55,852 nucleotides of DNA from CAWBCI01 sp963787195 (GTDB lineage Bacteria; Bacteroidota; Bacteroidia; Bacteroidales; JAGOPY01). The stretch spans positions 1 through 55,852 of the forward strand of contig CAWBCI010000075.1 in the NCBI GenBank assembly GCA_963787195.1, given 5' to 3'. Position numbers and translations under genes: made by a program. Positions 35,055 to 45,296 of the stretch are shown piece by piece. Numbering within the stretch: position 1 is the stretch's first letter; each line of letters opens with the position of its first letter. The notes under the pieces were generated by a model, which saw only the letters and a program-made list of their open reading frames with translations, did no database searches and was not told where the DNA came from.

Positions 35055-36101
35055 TTACAGCTGTTGAAATTCAAACTGTGGAAAGCCTTTCAGTCCGTCA
35101 TTATTATAAAATCCAATAAAGCGCAACTTATAATAGAGCCCTTCCTGGTCCCGAATCACATAATATACTTTTTGTCGGATTTTATAGGTAACACTTCCTG
35201 AAGCAGGGTCACCCACAATATCTTTCCAGTCATATCCAATAACATCAATATCTTTGGAAAAATCCATATTCATGGCTTGTTGAAGATCGATAGATTCAAA
35301 ATTCATAATCGTGTCTTCTGCTACCTCTACGCCATAACGGTTTGATAAAGCGCCTGTAACCAGATATGGATAGGGTTCGCCGTCAGTCGTAAACAGAAGG
35401 GTGGTATACTGAGTAAACACCAGGTCCCAGTCATATTTGGGCGGTTGCAGGTCCACCTCTTTTCCCCCGTTATCAAATGAAAAGAAAACATAATTTACAT
35501 CCGGATTTTTACTAATGCTGTATGTATGTTCATCCGAACCATCCAGGTTGGCATATTTAAAGGTATATTCACCCTGGTCAAGACTAAGGAAAACAATCTT
35601 TTTCAGTCCCAAAAGATTTCCAAGTGCATCATAGCCACGATTGATGATATAGACATCATCGGTATAGCTTTTAATCGAATCAGGGCCTGAAAACTGGATC
35701 CACTTACCTATCGCAGTAGAATCAGGATTCCCATCCGACTTATCGAAGGACCACTTCATGCCGGTTGTATCATAAGTTGCTGAAAAATCGGTTGATCCTG
35801 TGTTGGTTGCGTACATGAAATCAGCTGTATTTAATATAATATGCCAAGCTGAATCGGCGCATTCAAAACCGAGATCAGAATTCTTCTTTTCGTTTGTCGA
35901 GATAACAGCTGCACTATTCAATCTGAAATAAACCTGGTAAGTATAAAATATTTTATTAGGAGCATCCGTCATATCAATAGTAACCATCTTCAAATTTCCC
36001 GGGTCATGAGGACGCACCTTGCGATCTTCCTTAAAACATGAATTAAATAAAAGGATAACTCCTGTTAGGACAAGTATATTTAAATAATTTTTTTTGAACA
36101 T
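35055..36101 (-). CDS. HmuY-like lipoprotein
   Basis: 348 residues from ATG 36101, with lipobox VILLFNSC (Cys22), so outer-membrane anchored. The body is all beta, and YTFKYANLDGSDEHTYSISK followed by PPKYDWDLVFTQYTTLLF and YLVTGALSNRYGVEVA matches the HmuY pattern of Bacteroidales haem-binding lipoproteins. It is the last gene of an operon whose preceding genes encode a TonB-dependent receptor (three bases away) and a T9SS-sorted paralogue. The likely role is capture of haem or a related porphyrin at the surface and handover to the receptor. In P. gingivalis HmuY haem is held by two His; I cannot assign ligands here. Confidence 0.82.
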   Translation of the reverse strand: MFKKNYLNILVLTGVILLFNSCFKEDRKVRPHDPGNLKMVTIDMTDAPNKIFYTYQVYFRLNSAAVISTNEKKNSDLGFECADSAWHIILNTADFMYATNTGSTDFSATYDTTGMKWSFDKSDGNPDSTAIGKWIQFSGPDSIKSYTDDVYIINRGYDALGNLLGLKKIVFLSLDQGEYTFKYANLDGSDEHTYSISKNPDVNYVFFSFDNGGKEVDLQPPKYDWDLVFTQYTTLLFTTDGEPYPYLVTGALSNRYGVEVAEDTIMNFESIDLQQAMNMDFSKDIDVIGYDWKDIVGDPASGSVTYKIRQKVYYVIRDQEGLYYKLRFIGFYNNDGLKGFPQFEFQQL

Positions 36102-36104
36102 AAA

Positions 36105-38339
36105 CTAAAATTTATTCAAGTTTACCGATGCCTTTATGAAGAAGGTCCTGCCCCACCCGGCCATATAACCATTAGTTCCCCCGCTATGAGGCCCCGAACC
36201 ACTTCCTGAAGCAAGAATATTTGTATTATTAAAAATATTTTTGAGCCCTGCTGAAAGGGTCAGTTTATTTCTAAATAAGGACTTAATTACAGTGAAATCC
36301 ATTGTATTGAAGTGATTGATAAAACCTTCCACGTAATTCCCTTCATCATTCAAATAAATATAGGTTAATCGACCTGTGTATTTATAATTCAGATTAAAGT
36401 CGACATCCGCCTTAATCCAATGATACCCAATATCCGCAATAAATTCTGGCGAATAATAGAATTTCTCAATTACTGTAGAATCCAATGTACTTAACGATTC
36501 ATACTTACCCGTATAACCATATCCGGCTTTAAGATGAAGCTGTGGGTAGAGATTATAAGTGGAAGAGAACATGAAGCCTTTAGTAATAGTTTTTTCAAGA
36601 TTAATATAGGAATATAATCTACCGGAGACATTAACAAGGGTGATAATATTATTAATATCATTATAGAAGAAATTGAATTCTGCCCCCGTAAACTGCTTAT
36701 TGGTTTCGCGGTTATAGGAGAAATCAAAACTCACATTATAGGAGTTTTCAGCTTTAAGATTTTCATTCCCCTGAATGTCATGATTAACATCTACAAAATA
36801 AAGGTATAACTCCTTCAGTGAAGGTGCCCTGAATCCACGTGAAAATGACCCTCGAACAGCGTAGTTATTAAGAAAACCATATTTCAGATTTAAAGAGTAT
36901 ACAAGAGGCGCTTTGTACCGTGTATTGTAAATTAAGCGGACTCCCGGCTGAGTAAAAAAGCCTTTCCATGGTTCATACTGTATACTGAGGAAAGCTGCAT
37001 AATCTCCAATTGCTTGCCTGTTTCCGGATATCTTCTTACCATTTCCATCTTCATAATTCAGGTCCAGTCCCATCTGGTAATTCAATTTACTTGAATCACT
37101 ACTCTTACTATAGGTTGCCCTGAGCATCACATTATCGAAGATAGTAGTGTCATGGTCCTCCGGATTTTCAGTAGGTGTCTCTTTCAAAGTAGTCAAATCC
37201 TTGAAATATGTGCTTTTCTTATGATCATAATAGGAATACGCTCCCACTACGTTCAAATATCTCTTATCCGGAAATTTCAAACTTGAGGAAAATTCTTGTG
37301 AGAATCTGGTTGTATAAAAATATGTATCGAAAGCATATTGATAATAAGGAAACATAAGGTCCCCGCGATCCAATAACTTTTCATCAAAATAGGATGAAGC
37401 TAATTTAAAATTAAAATTTGCTAATTTAAAAGTATAATATGCATCTGCAAATACCTGTCGTTTTGGTTTCCAAAGCAAATTCCTCAGGTCCAATGAATCA
37501 GTATAACCATCGAAAAAATTCCTGCCTCCGCTTATACCAAAAGCGTTCTTTCCCTTGTTCATAGAAAAACCTCCGTCGAAATTATATATTCCAACCGATT
37601 CATAATATGCATTTGCATGTGCACTCAATTGATCTGTTTGATTTTCTTTAGAGATGAGATTAATAACTCCAGCCAGAGCGTTTGAACCATATATAACCGA
37701 CATGGGGCCTTCCACCATTTCAATATGGTCTACATTGTATAAGTTTAACTGGCTGATATCAATATTTCCATTCATCCGGCCAATTACGGGCACACCATCA
37801 ACCAGTATCTTCACATTTTCCCCGGACAAGCCTTGCATAGTAATTACAGCACCTAATGCTCCATCTTGTGAGATCCTGATATTTAAATCATTTTTTAACA
37901 GATCTGTCAAATTATTAGCTGCCTTGCGTGCGATTTGCTGGCTGTTTATAACTTTTATTTTATAAATGGACTGGTCGGCCCGCTGAGGTGTATATTGTGC
38001 AGTAACCACCACCTCGTCCATATTCTGGACTCTGGGTTTCATGTATAAAGTCATACTCTGTCCCGGTTTGATGGTATCATGCAATGTCATGTAGCCAACA
38101 TAGGAAACCGAAACCCTGGAGGTCTCCTTTGCATTGTTCAGCACCATTCCCTTTTCGTCGGTGATTCCGTGGGTTTGCACATTATCTTTCAAAGCCTGAA
38201 AAATCACATGGGCAAAGGCAACCGGCTCTTTGGTCTTGCCATCCAAAACCTTGACCATGGCCTGCTGGCCAAAGGAAATATTAATGGCCAGCAGGGTAGT
38301 CAGGGAAACCGAAAACAGTAATCGAAGAAGAATTCTCAT
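36105..38339 (-). CDS. TonB-dependent receptor, probable haem uptake (HmuR-like)
   Basis: 744 residues from ATG 38339, with a signal peptide ending near ISFGQQ. The N-terminal CarboxypepD_reg-like domain (residues about 25-100: VKVLDGKTKEPVAFAHVIF to SVSYVGYMTL) is followed by the TonB-box region (MDEVVVTAQ), the plug (LTDLLKNDLNIRISQDG, VKILVDGVPVIGRMNG, MVEGPMSVIYGSNALAGVINLI) and a 22-strand barrel ending in a terminal Phe (SVNLNKF). It transports a ligand across the outer membrane with TonB energy. Four bases separate it from the upstream T9SS HmuY-like gene and three from the downstream HmuY-like lipoprotein, which sets haem as the likely ligand. Barrel sequence FRAPSLKELYLYFVD is typical of metal or haem receptors. 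Confidence 0.88.
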   Translation of the reverse strand: MRILLRLLFSVSLTTLLAINISFGQQAMVKVLDGKTKEPVAFAHVIFQALKDNVQTHGITDEKGMVLNNAKETSRVSVSYVGYMTLHDTIKPGQSMTLYMKPRVQNMDEVVVTAQYTPQRADQSIYKIKVINSQQIARKAANNLTDLLKNDLNIRISQDGALGAVITMQGLSGENVKILVDGVPVIGRMNGNIDISQLNLYNVDHIEMVEGPMSVIYGSNALAGVINLISKENQTDQLSAHANAYYESVGIYNFDGGFSMNKGKNAFGISGGRNFFDGYTDSLDLRNLLWKPKRQVFADAYYTFKLANFNFKLASSYFDEKLLDRGDLMFPYYQYAFDTYFYTTRFSQEFSSSLKFPDKRYLNVVGAYSYYDHKKSTYFKDLTTLKETPTENPEDHDTTIFDNVMLRATYSKSSDSSKLNYQMGLDLNYEDGNGKKISGNRQAIGDYAAFLSIQYEPWKGFFTQPGVRLIYNTRYKAPLVYSLNLKYGFLNNYAVRGSFSRGFRAPSLKELYLYFVDVNHDIQGNENLKAENSYNVSFDFSYNRETNKQFTGAEFNFFYNDINNIITLVNVSGRLYSYINLEKTITKGFMFSSTYNLYPQLHLKAGYGYTGKYESLSTLDSTVIEKFYYSPEFIADIGYHWIKADVDFNLNYKYTGRLTYIYLNDEGNYVEGFINHFNTMDFTVIKSLFRNKLTLSAGLKNIFNNTNILASGSGSGPHSGGTNGYMAGWGRTFFIKASVNLNKF

Positions 38340-38343
38340 TATT

Positions 38344-39615
38344 TTATTTAAACAGTATTTTAGTCGTATAAGTCTGGTTATTCAGGCGGACAACCATCAA
38401 CTTCATTCCGCTCTGAACTATTTGCGTACCTAATTTCAATTCAATCTGCTGACCCTTAACTTCGGGCATGGCAGAATAAATCTGCCGTCCGCTCAGGTCA
38501 TATATGCTGACATCCGCTTTCCCGCTCATTTGTTGAGGCAATTGGATAGTCAGATGGTCGCTCACAGGATTGGGTGAAACACTAATGCTGCTTACTGGAG
38601 CCACCTGGTTTTCAATGCCTGTCATTGATACCATACCCTTATCAAACACAAACTTTCCGTTCATATAATCAAAAGCGGTGAACACTATTTTATAGACATT
38701 CCCTTCCTGTGAGGTTGAAAAACAGGCAATTGAATCAATTATTTCATAAGCAGATCCATTAAAGTATTTCCAATCGTAACCAATGGGCGATTTGGCAGTA
38801 TCCATGGGCATGGCACTCCAGTCGCTGTAATCGGGCCCAACGCCGGTAAATTTATTGGCCGCTATGTTAAAATTATTCAGTAGCCCGGTAACCGGATAGG
38901 GCTGATCAGAAACTATACCCTTATACTTTGTGAAGAGCAGGTCCCAGGTACTTTTAGCAGGTTCACGGTCGCTGAACTGACCTGTGGAAAAGCTGAAATA
39001 AGAAAAATTCTTATCTATATAATCATTATTATTGAGTTCCATATCCACTTCATCAGATCCGTCCAGGTTGGCATATTTGAATGTATAGATATTATTTACG
39101 GAATTTTTACGGATGATCCAGATCTTCTTAAAGACGCCAGTGGGAAGGCTTATAATGAATATGGAATCACCAATCAAATCATGGCTGATGGGATTGTATT
39201 TTCCCCAGCCGTAATCAGGGTGGGCAAGGCCATGCCTGTTGAAAGCGCCATTTTCCCACATATCGGGATCATTATAAAGTACCGGCCAGGTCGACATGCC
39301 CGTGGTGTCTATATTATTCCATCCGCTGGTATCCGCTTTCGGGTAGCAATACAGGTCTATGCCGATCGCTCCGTTGGTCAGGATGGCGGCGGAAAACACA
39401 CTGGTATGGAAGGCAATGTCCCAATCAGTTCGCGGGACAGTTGCAACGATTCCATTTTTAAGACTGTAAAAAACATCATTAGCATAACCGGCGCCCATAA
39501 CAACTGAATCGGTTTCCAGGTTCGTACCTTCAAAAGTGAAGGGACTACTCTTTGCGGAAGGTGTGCTGATCGCAAATGCCAGCATTACCAGGCTGAGGGT
39601 AAATAACTTTTTCAT
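38344..39615 (-). CDS. T9SS-sorted HmuY-like secreted protein
   Basis: 423 residues from ATG 39615, with a signal peptide ending around TPSAKS. The central domain shares YTFKYANLDGSDE with the lipoprotein at 35055-36101 and continues with a parallel TWDLLFTKYKGIVSDQPYPVTGLLNN, so the two are paralogues. Unlike the lipoprotein, it ends in a type A sorting domain (ISVSPNPVSDHLTIQLP to TYTTKILFK). The predicted role is a released or surface-attached haem carrier. It is upstream of the receptor by four bases, so production is coupled. No catalytic motif was noted. N-terminal residues about 25-200 include Trp-rich beta sequence (TDWDIAFHTSVFSAAI). Confidence 0.82.
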   Translation of the reverse strand: MKKLFTLSLVMLAFAISTPSAKSSPFTFEGTNLETDSVVMGAGYANDVFYSLKNGIVATVPRTDWDIAFHTSVFSAAILTNGAIGIDLYCYPKADTSGWNNIDTTGMSTWPVLYNDPDMWENGAFNRHGLAHPDYGWGKYNPISHDLIGDSIFIISLPTGVFKKIWIIRKNSVNNIYTFKYANLDGSDEVDMELNNNDYIDKNFSYFSFSTGQFSDREPAKSTWDLLFTKYKGIVSDQPYPVTGLLNNFNIAANKFTGVGPDYSDWSAMPMDTAKSPIGYDWKYFNGSAYEIIDSIACFSTSQEGNVYKIVFTAFDYMNGKFVFDKGMVSMTGIENQVAPVSSISVSPNPVSDHLTIQLPQQMSGKADVSIYDLSGRQIYSAMPEVKGQQIELKLGTQIVQSGMKLMVVRLNNQTYTTKILFK

Positions 39616-39742
39616 GGTGTGAATTTTTTTTGAATTAATTATGATTTTATATTGAAAGTATCCGGAAAATACGCAGTTTCAGAAATTGCAGACAGCCAGA
39701 AAGCTGTTTGATAAATAGCCGGAAAAAATTGAAAAGGCAGGT

Positions 39743-40108
39743 TTAAGCCTGCGGTGGAGAGCGCAGAGGACGCAGTCGTTCCAGGAAAAGTAAATAATTT
39801 GCGGGACCGTCTTCGGTTTGTTTGATTACCCGCTGACAGATATTAGCAAAGAAACTAAATGAATGATGGTCGACACCACTCAGGTCATAAGCTTTAAATG
39901 AGAGTTTGAAGTTGCCGGTCTTGTGTATATCAGCCCTGGCATTTTCTTTAGTCTTGGGATGGATAAAAAGGATAGCGTGAGCCGGAACAATTTTTTTGTA
40001 AATATGTTCCTGGTGAAAGATGATAAGCGAGCCAATGAAGAGCCAGCTGAAAGCAAATGCTACCAGCAGGACCATCAGTTTCTGTTTATCTATCTTTATT
40101 TTTTTCAT
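39743..40108 (-). CDS. Small single-pass membrane protein upstream of the haem operon
   Basis: 121 residues from ATG 40108. A basic N-terminus (MKKIKIDKQK) and one transmembrane helix (LMVLLVAFAFSWLFIGSLIIF) are followed by a His-containing segment (HQEHIYKKIVPAHAILFIHP) and a soluble beta-like tail ending in a basic, Pro-containing stretch (LERLRPLRSPPQA). I do not recognise a family. It is 127 bases upstream of the T9SS HmuY-like gene on the same strand and may be part of that transcription unit. A weak hairpin (GCAGG/CCTGC, 39737-39752) overlaps the stop codon. Confidence 0.55.
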   Translation of the reverse strand: MKKIKIDKQKLMVLLVAFAFSWLFIGSLIIFHQEHIYKKIVPAHAILFIHPKTKENARADIHKTGNFKLSFKAYDLSGVDHHSFSFFANICQRVIKQTEDGPANYLLFLERLRPLRSPPQA

Positions 40109-40326
40109 TCCGTCTTTATCCTAAATCACAGGCCAAAAATAAATATATATTAAACACTTTATAAATTAAATAGTTCTGTCACCGGACACATGAGATTAAC
40201 GAATTATTCTTCAAAAGATTATGATAGTAATTTATAATTAGTAAAAATTATTCAGGAAGGATCTTCGTATAAAATATCAGTGGTCCATAAATATCTCAAA
40301 TTCCCAACTCAGTAGTATCTTTTAAA

Positions 40327-41229
40327 TCATCTCAGACCACATTTCCTGATGAAAGCCGACAAGTCATCCTTCGACATGATCTGTCCATGTCCGCCGATCA
40401 CAAGTTCGAAATCATTCCAATGCAATTTTATCCAGGAAATTGTTTTTCCCAGTTTTTCATAATCCGGCTTTCCCAGGGTTCCGACTGATGGCCTGCCCCC
40501 CGGAAAAAACAAATCACCAACCATCAATAGCTTCAGTTCCGGAACTAAGATAATAATATCACTCTCTGAATGTGCATAACCCACGTAGATCATCTTCAAA
40601 GAAATATCCCCTAAACTAACATTCATACTATCGCTGAATGTTTTATCCCAATCGGGAATACTTATTCCCTCTCTGAGATCATTATATGCACACTGATAGC
40701 GTGCTTTCTGGCAGTATACATCAATCCAGTCATCGCTTCCGCTGTCCAGCAATTGCAATTCTTTATCATAATCCTCCGCGATTTTAAGCAAATTGAATTC
40801 GATTCTTTCAGGGTCATTGGAACTCCTGGCAAATTCCTCCGGGCAATTCTCCTGCCCGATGATCCTTGCATCGGAAAAAACCCGGTTTCCACCAACATGG
40901 TCCGCATGGGAATGCGTATTGATCAAATAGGCGAAATCCTTTCTTCCAAATTCCTTTTCTATGATTTTCCTGTATTTTATAGATAGAGCCGTCGAAATAC
41001 CTGCATCAAATACCACTATGCCCTGCTCTGAATTTATTGCAGTTATAGCATCATAACCCAAGTTCACGATTATTATCCGCTCACCAGGTCTTTCAATCCT
41101 AATATATTTATCAATTCCCGGATCCGGCATAAATGCTTTGTTAGTGGAAAATGGCCTTAAAACCAGCAAAGCTATCAGCAAAATAATGGACAACAGGGAT
41201 ATAATAATGACTGCATTTTTAGTTTTCAT
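40327..41229 (-). CDS. Metallo-beta-lactamase fold hydrolase
   Basis: 300 residues from ATG 41229. The N-terminus has a hydrophobic signal or anchor (IIISLLSIILLIALLVLRPF), so the protein is exported or membrane-tethered. The di-metal site is complete: NTHSHADHVGGN (about residue 105), a downstream His in VGYAHSESDIIILV, Asp in LLMVGDLFFPG, and a final His in LVIGGHGQ. The order resembles the class B beta-lactamase and QH-type hydrolase branch. The substrate is unknown. It stands alone: 219 bases to the membrane-protein gene and a long AT-rich gap upstream. Confidence 0.85.
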   Translation of the reverse strand: MKTKNAVIIISLLSIILLIALLVLRPFSTNKAFMPDPGIDKYIRIERPGERIIIVNLGYDAITAINSEQGIVVFDAGISTALSIKYRKIIEKEFGRKDFAYLINTHSHADHVGGNRVFSDARIIGQENCPEEFARSSNDPERIEFNLLKIAEDYDKELQLLDSGSDDWIDVYCQKARYQCAYNDLREGISIPDWDKTFSDSMNVSLGDISLKMIYVGYAHSESDIIILVPELKLLMVGDLFFPGGRPSVGTLGKPDYEKLGKTISWIKLHWNDFELVIGGHGQIMSKDDLSAFIRKCGLR

Positions 41230-41940
41230 ACTCTATCAAGAAAATATTCAACCGAATTTAAGCAAAAGAAACATAAGTAAATGAATATTATTCAGTTTCC
41301 AGGTTTTTTTTATTTGATATGATTTGCAATTTTCAATTTCGTATATCAAACTATAATTTTCAGCTATATCCTTGATAACTTTCAGGTTACTTGTACCGGT
41401 CTGGTAATGAAATTCTCCTGAAACAAAAACATAATCAAGGGAAAGGGGCCTGTTCTCAGGATTTGTTTTCAGTTAAAAAAGCAAGCATGCATGAATTAAA
41501 AATACTAAGGAATCAGATTCAATAATTTTATCAGAAGAAAAACAAAATTTTTAAATAAATACGGAATTCAGCTTTTTCATAAGTCAGGCTGATCATCAAT
41601 AAATTCATACATTGTTTTCGGTTCAATTCGGCGGTAAAATTATCGAATTAATTTATAAAAATCGAGATGAAAGGGAAGTCAACTCATGAAGCTTCTTATA
41701 TTTCATTTCAATAATTCCTGTACTTTTTACCCGGTCTTGCTGCGGCCTATACTATCTGTATGACAAGGAGCTATATGTAATAAGTATAAATTACGAGGTA
41801 GTTAAATAGCACAAAAAGTTATACATCAATACTATAACTTATTATAGTGCAAAAACATTTATTAAAAAAAACAAATTGGAATTTTAAATATTAAAAAAAT
41901 AAATAATTTAGCTTTTTGTCGTTTCTTATTATGAAATACA
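41230..41940. other. Long AT-rich intergenic region
   Basis: 711 bases between divergent genes, without a credible ORF. TTGCAATTTTCAATTTCGTATA (about 41322-41344) is a partial match to the sequence that precedes palindromic copies 2 and 4, but no palindrome follows. AAGTTAT and ATAACTT (about 41816-41840) form a short inverted repeat about 100 bases before the next start. I see no tRNA or other RNA. Confidence 0.5.
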
Positions 41941-44311
41941 ATGTATTTAAATAAGATATTCATCGGTTTAATATTTGCTCTGATATTAAAACATGGGGTG
42001 GTTGCTCAGACAAGTGCACCTGTTTGGCCTTTGACTCCTGCTAAATGAAAATATCCTTAATGTAAACTGGGAAGATAATCCAGTCAGCCTTACAGAAGTC
42101 CCCAATACTTCTCCATGCAAAAGGACTACTGCCATTGGAGCATTTAACGATTGTGGCGAATTAATCTTCATTGTGAGACACACCGGAACACAAGGAGTTC
42201 AGAATAACCTTTTTATCTATGCCCCTGACGGTACCGTACTCCTGTCAAACTCTACCCCAAACGGCCCAGGGCTCAATGGGATATATGCAAGCCCGGAAAT
42301 ACAAGTGATCAAAGTTCCGGAAACTATTGATGAATGGTACATCATTTATAGTCGATATAAGGACCCTTCAGGTGCCCCTGCAGGTGATGAATCATACTGG
42401 CCGGCAGTAATTTGCTATTCAAGAGTGAAATATGAACTAAGGCAACTTGAAATTTTGGAAAGGGATGTACCCATTAAGGTGAATGGACAAACTTATACTT
42501 ATACTCACGGGAAAGCTTTAACTGCTCCTGCAAGTTTAAGTCCTGATTTATACCTGATCCTTTGCCGCCGTTCCATGTATCAGAATTCATTTTCTCTGGA
42601 TCGATTTATTGTGAGCCAGCAGGGGATAAGTTTCGATAAAAATACCGGGGATGTGGATGCCGAATGGTTTATTCTGACTATCGCCGATTCTGAAGTTGAT
42701 GTCAGTATTGATGGCAAACGAATTGCGGTGGACAACAGGGTCGAGGACCATGGCTTTACCAACCTGATCATCTTTGATGCCACAGCATTTGATAACCAGC
42801 CTGGTCATATCCAGAAAATTTATCTGCCGGAACTCATTCTTGAACCGGACGGTATTATTCAACTGACCCCGCAAACCATAAGCCAGGTAGCTAATTCCAA
42901 CCCAAACCTCCAGTTCCTTTATAATCTTGACAGGAAGGTAAATGGAATAGAATTCAGTCCGAATGGAAGGTACCTGTACTTTTTGGGAGGAGGTTATTAT
43001 ATGGCATCTTATACAAATGCAACATATCTTGGCCAAATAGATCTGGGAGAATACAGTAACCCGAATAGTTATCCATATAATGTCAGGTTACAGATTCAAA
43101 AACCCCCTGGAACTTTTGACTGGTATACAGGTTTAGGGGGCTCTATATCTGCTAATAACGGGCACATTAAGCATATCTATCATTCTGAATATGCTTATAA
43201 TGGAAAGATTTATCTCACAAAATTAAATGGAGGGACCAAATTATGGGTCATTCCACATCCTAATGATCCTATGCCTCAAATGCTGACCCCGGGTGAAATT
43301 GATTTATCAGATGCTCAAAACCCCAATATTGAAGTCGGAGGAGATTTTAACCTTGTGCCCGATAAGGCTGATGATTATAATTACGATAAATTCGATCCGG
43401 AAAACATTTGGCTGGGCAATGACACAACTTTGTGCATTAACAGCAGTTTTGACCTCGGCACAAGCTATGACTATGTGACTTATTACTGGCAGGACGGATC
43501 CACAGGCCCTTCCATCACAGTTAGCCAGCCGGGTGATTATTGGGTAGAGGCTATGGATCAGAATGGTTGTTATTCAAGGGATACCATAAATATTAACCTT
43601 ATTGGAGTTGGAGTGCATCTTGGGAATGACACCTCTTTCTGCCAGGGTGAAGTCTTGACCCTTGATCCGGGAAGCGGATACCAGTCTTATCTGTGGCAGG
43701 ATGGCTCAACAAATCAGGTAATGCAAATTAATAATACAGGAGAGTATTGGGTAGAAGTTTCCTCCTTTAATTCTTGTACTGCAAGAGACAGTATTTATGT
43801 TTCAATCAGACCTAACCCAGATGTAAACCTCGGAAATGACACCTCGCTTAAGCCCGGAGAAACCCTTCAGCTTGACGCAGGCAGTGGAATGGACTCTTAT
43901 TACTGGCAGGACGGAAGTACCCAGCAAAATTATGAAGTTACCGAAACAGGAACTTACTGGGTTATTGTAACCAAGGACCAATGCACATCGATTGACACTA
44001 TTCAGGTTATTTATGATGATTGTGAGGCCACTCTCTTTGTCCCCAATGTATTTACACCAAACGGGGACGGATTTAATGAAACTTTTAAACCCGTGAGTCA
44101 AAATCTATCAAGCTTTGAGATGTTGATTTTCAATCGTTGGGGACAATTACTTTTTGAGACCCAGGACCCGGAAGCTGGTTGGGATGGAAAAGCAAATGGA
44201 CGGCCATGCGCTGTTTCGACATATTTTTACCTCATCCGGTATACAACATTATGCAATTCAGGACTGGCCAAGGATGGAACTTTGAAAGGCGGTGTGACTC
44301 TTTTAGAATAG
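41941..44311 (+). CDS. T9SS type B (CHU C-terminal) protein with three PKD/Ig-like repeats (one frameshift)
   Basis: About 790 residues. The start is ATG 41941 with a signal peptide ending HGVVAQ. The frame breaks at about 42047 (GCT AAA TGA; removing one base gives NENILNVNWEDNPVSLTEVPNTS, which runs into the long frame). The middle resembles a propeller with lines such as GIEFSPNGRYLYFLGGGYY. Three ~80-residue repeats follow from residue about 500, each with LGNDT, then Y.WQDGST, then G.YWV. The end is the gliding-motility-type domain: FVPNVFTPNGDGFNETF to CAVSTYFYLIRYTTLC and GGVTLLE. The expected location is the cell surface via T9SS. It is probably an adhesin or matrix protein. Confidence 0.87.
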
Positions 44312-44428
44312 ATTCTCTTTCCCCTCTATTAATTCTTAGCCTTCCCCCCACTGATTAATTTTCCTTGAACCCTTCTCCCGGGAGTTTGTTTATCTCTTAC
44401 AAACTCATAGTGAAATGATTTTAAAATA

Positions 44429-45283
44429 ATGAGAACTATAAAGAAAATACATAAAGCAGAATCAGACCCGATTGACAACCTGATTACCTTCAGGGCCTTG
44501 CCAACGCGATCCATCGATTATATAGATCCCTTTCTTTTTTTGAATCATCACGGGCCTCAAATATATCCACCCGGAAACGACGGACTTCCTTTTGGCCCGC
44601 ATCCGCACCGCGGAATTGAAACTGTCACCTTCATCCTCGATGGGGATATAAAACACAAGGACAATGGAGGATTTGAGAGCACCATCAATGCGGGGGGAGT
44701 GCAGTGGATGACTGCCGGGGGCGGCTTACTGCATTCTGAAATTTCTTCGGCTGAATTTATGAAGAAGGGTGGCAGGCTCGAAATCCTGCAGCTCTGGCTG
44801 AACCTTCCGGCACGCCTGAAAATGACAAAACCACATTATGAAGGCAGGCAAAAGGATGCTATCCCAAATCTTGAACTGGATGAAGGCAGGGTAAATGTAA
44901 ACCTGATCTCAGGAGATTGGGAAGGCCATAAAGCTGCCTTCACTTCAATAACGGATGTCCATCTCAATACTATCTACTTCAAACCCGGAGGCAAGCTGGA
45001 AATCAAAGTTCCGGAAGATCATAATATTTTCTTCTATGTGATAAGGGGTGAATTAAAGGCCGGTGAAACAATAGTCCCGGCAATGCATCTGGCAGAATTC
45101 GAAAAGAATGATGGCCCAATCAGTATTTCATCGGATAAGGAGAGCATTTTACTTTTTGGCCACGCGAAACCATTCGGAGAACCGGTTGTAGCCCGGGGAC
45201 CCTTTGTTATGAATACGGAGAAGGAGATTGCGGAAGCTTATGCCGATTACAGGAATGGAAAATTCGGTGTATGGAAGGAATGA
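44429..45283 (+). CDS. Pirin family protein
   Basis: 284 residues from ATG 44429. Bicupin pirin pattern: FLNHHGPQ, then PFGPHPHRGIETVTFILDGDIKHKDNGG with the His/His metal ligands, then AGGVQWMTAGGGLLHSE with the later His and Glu ligands, and a second cupin ending in LLFGHAKPFGEPVVARGPFVMNTEKEI. Pirins bind one iron; members act as quercetin dioxygenases or redox-linked regulators. Which applies here is unclear. It stands alone, with a convergent NlpC/P60-like gene starting its 3' end only 13 bases away. Confidence 0.9.
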   Translation: MRTIKKIHKAESDPIDNLITFRALPTRSIDYIDPFLFLNHHGPQIYPPGNDGLPFGPHPHRGIETVTFILDGDIKHKDNGGFESTINAGGVQWMTAGGGLLHSEISSAEFMKKGGRLEILQLWLNLPARLKMTKPHYEGRQKDAIPNLELDEGRVNVNLISGDWEGHKAAFTSITDVHLNTIYFKPGGKLEIKVPEDHNIFFYVIRGELKAGETIVPAMHLAEFEKNDGPISISSDKESILLFGHAKPFGEPVVARGPFVMNTEKEIAEAYADYRNGKFGVWKE

Positions 45284-45296
45284 TTTTTCGTAAACC

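Noticed and set aside
39737..39752. GCAGG/CCTGC hairpin as a terminator
   Set aside because: Only a 5-bp stem overlapping a stop codon, without a T run in the sense of the gene.
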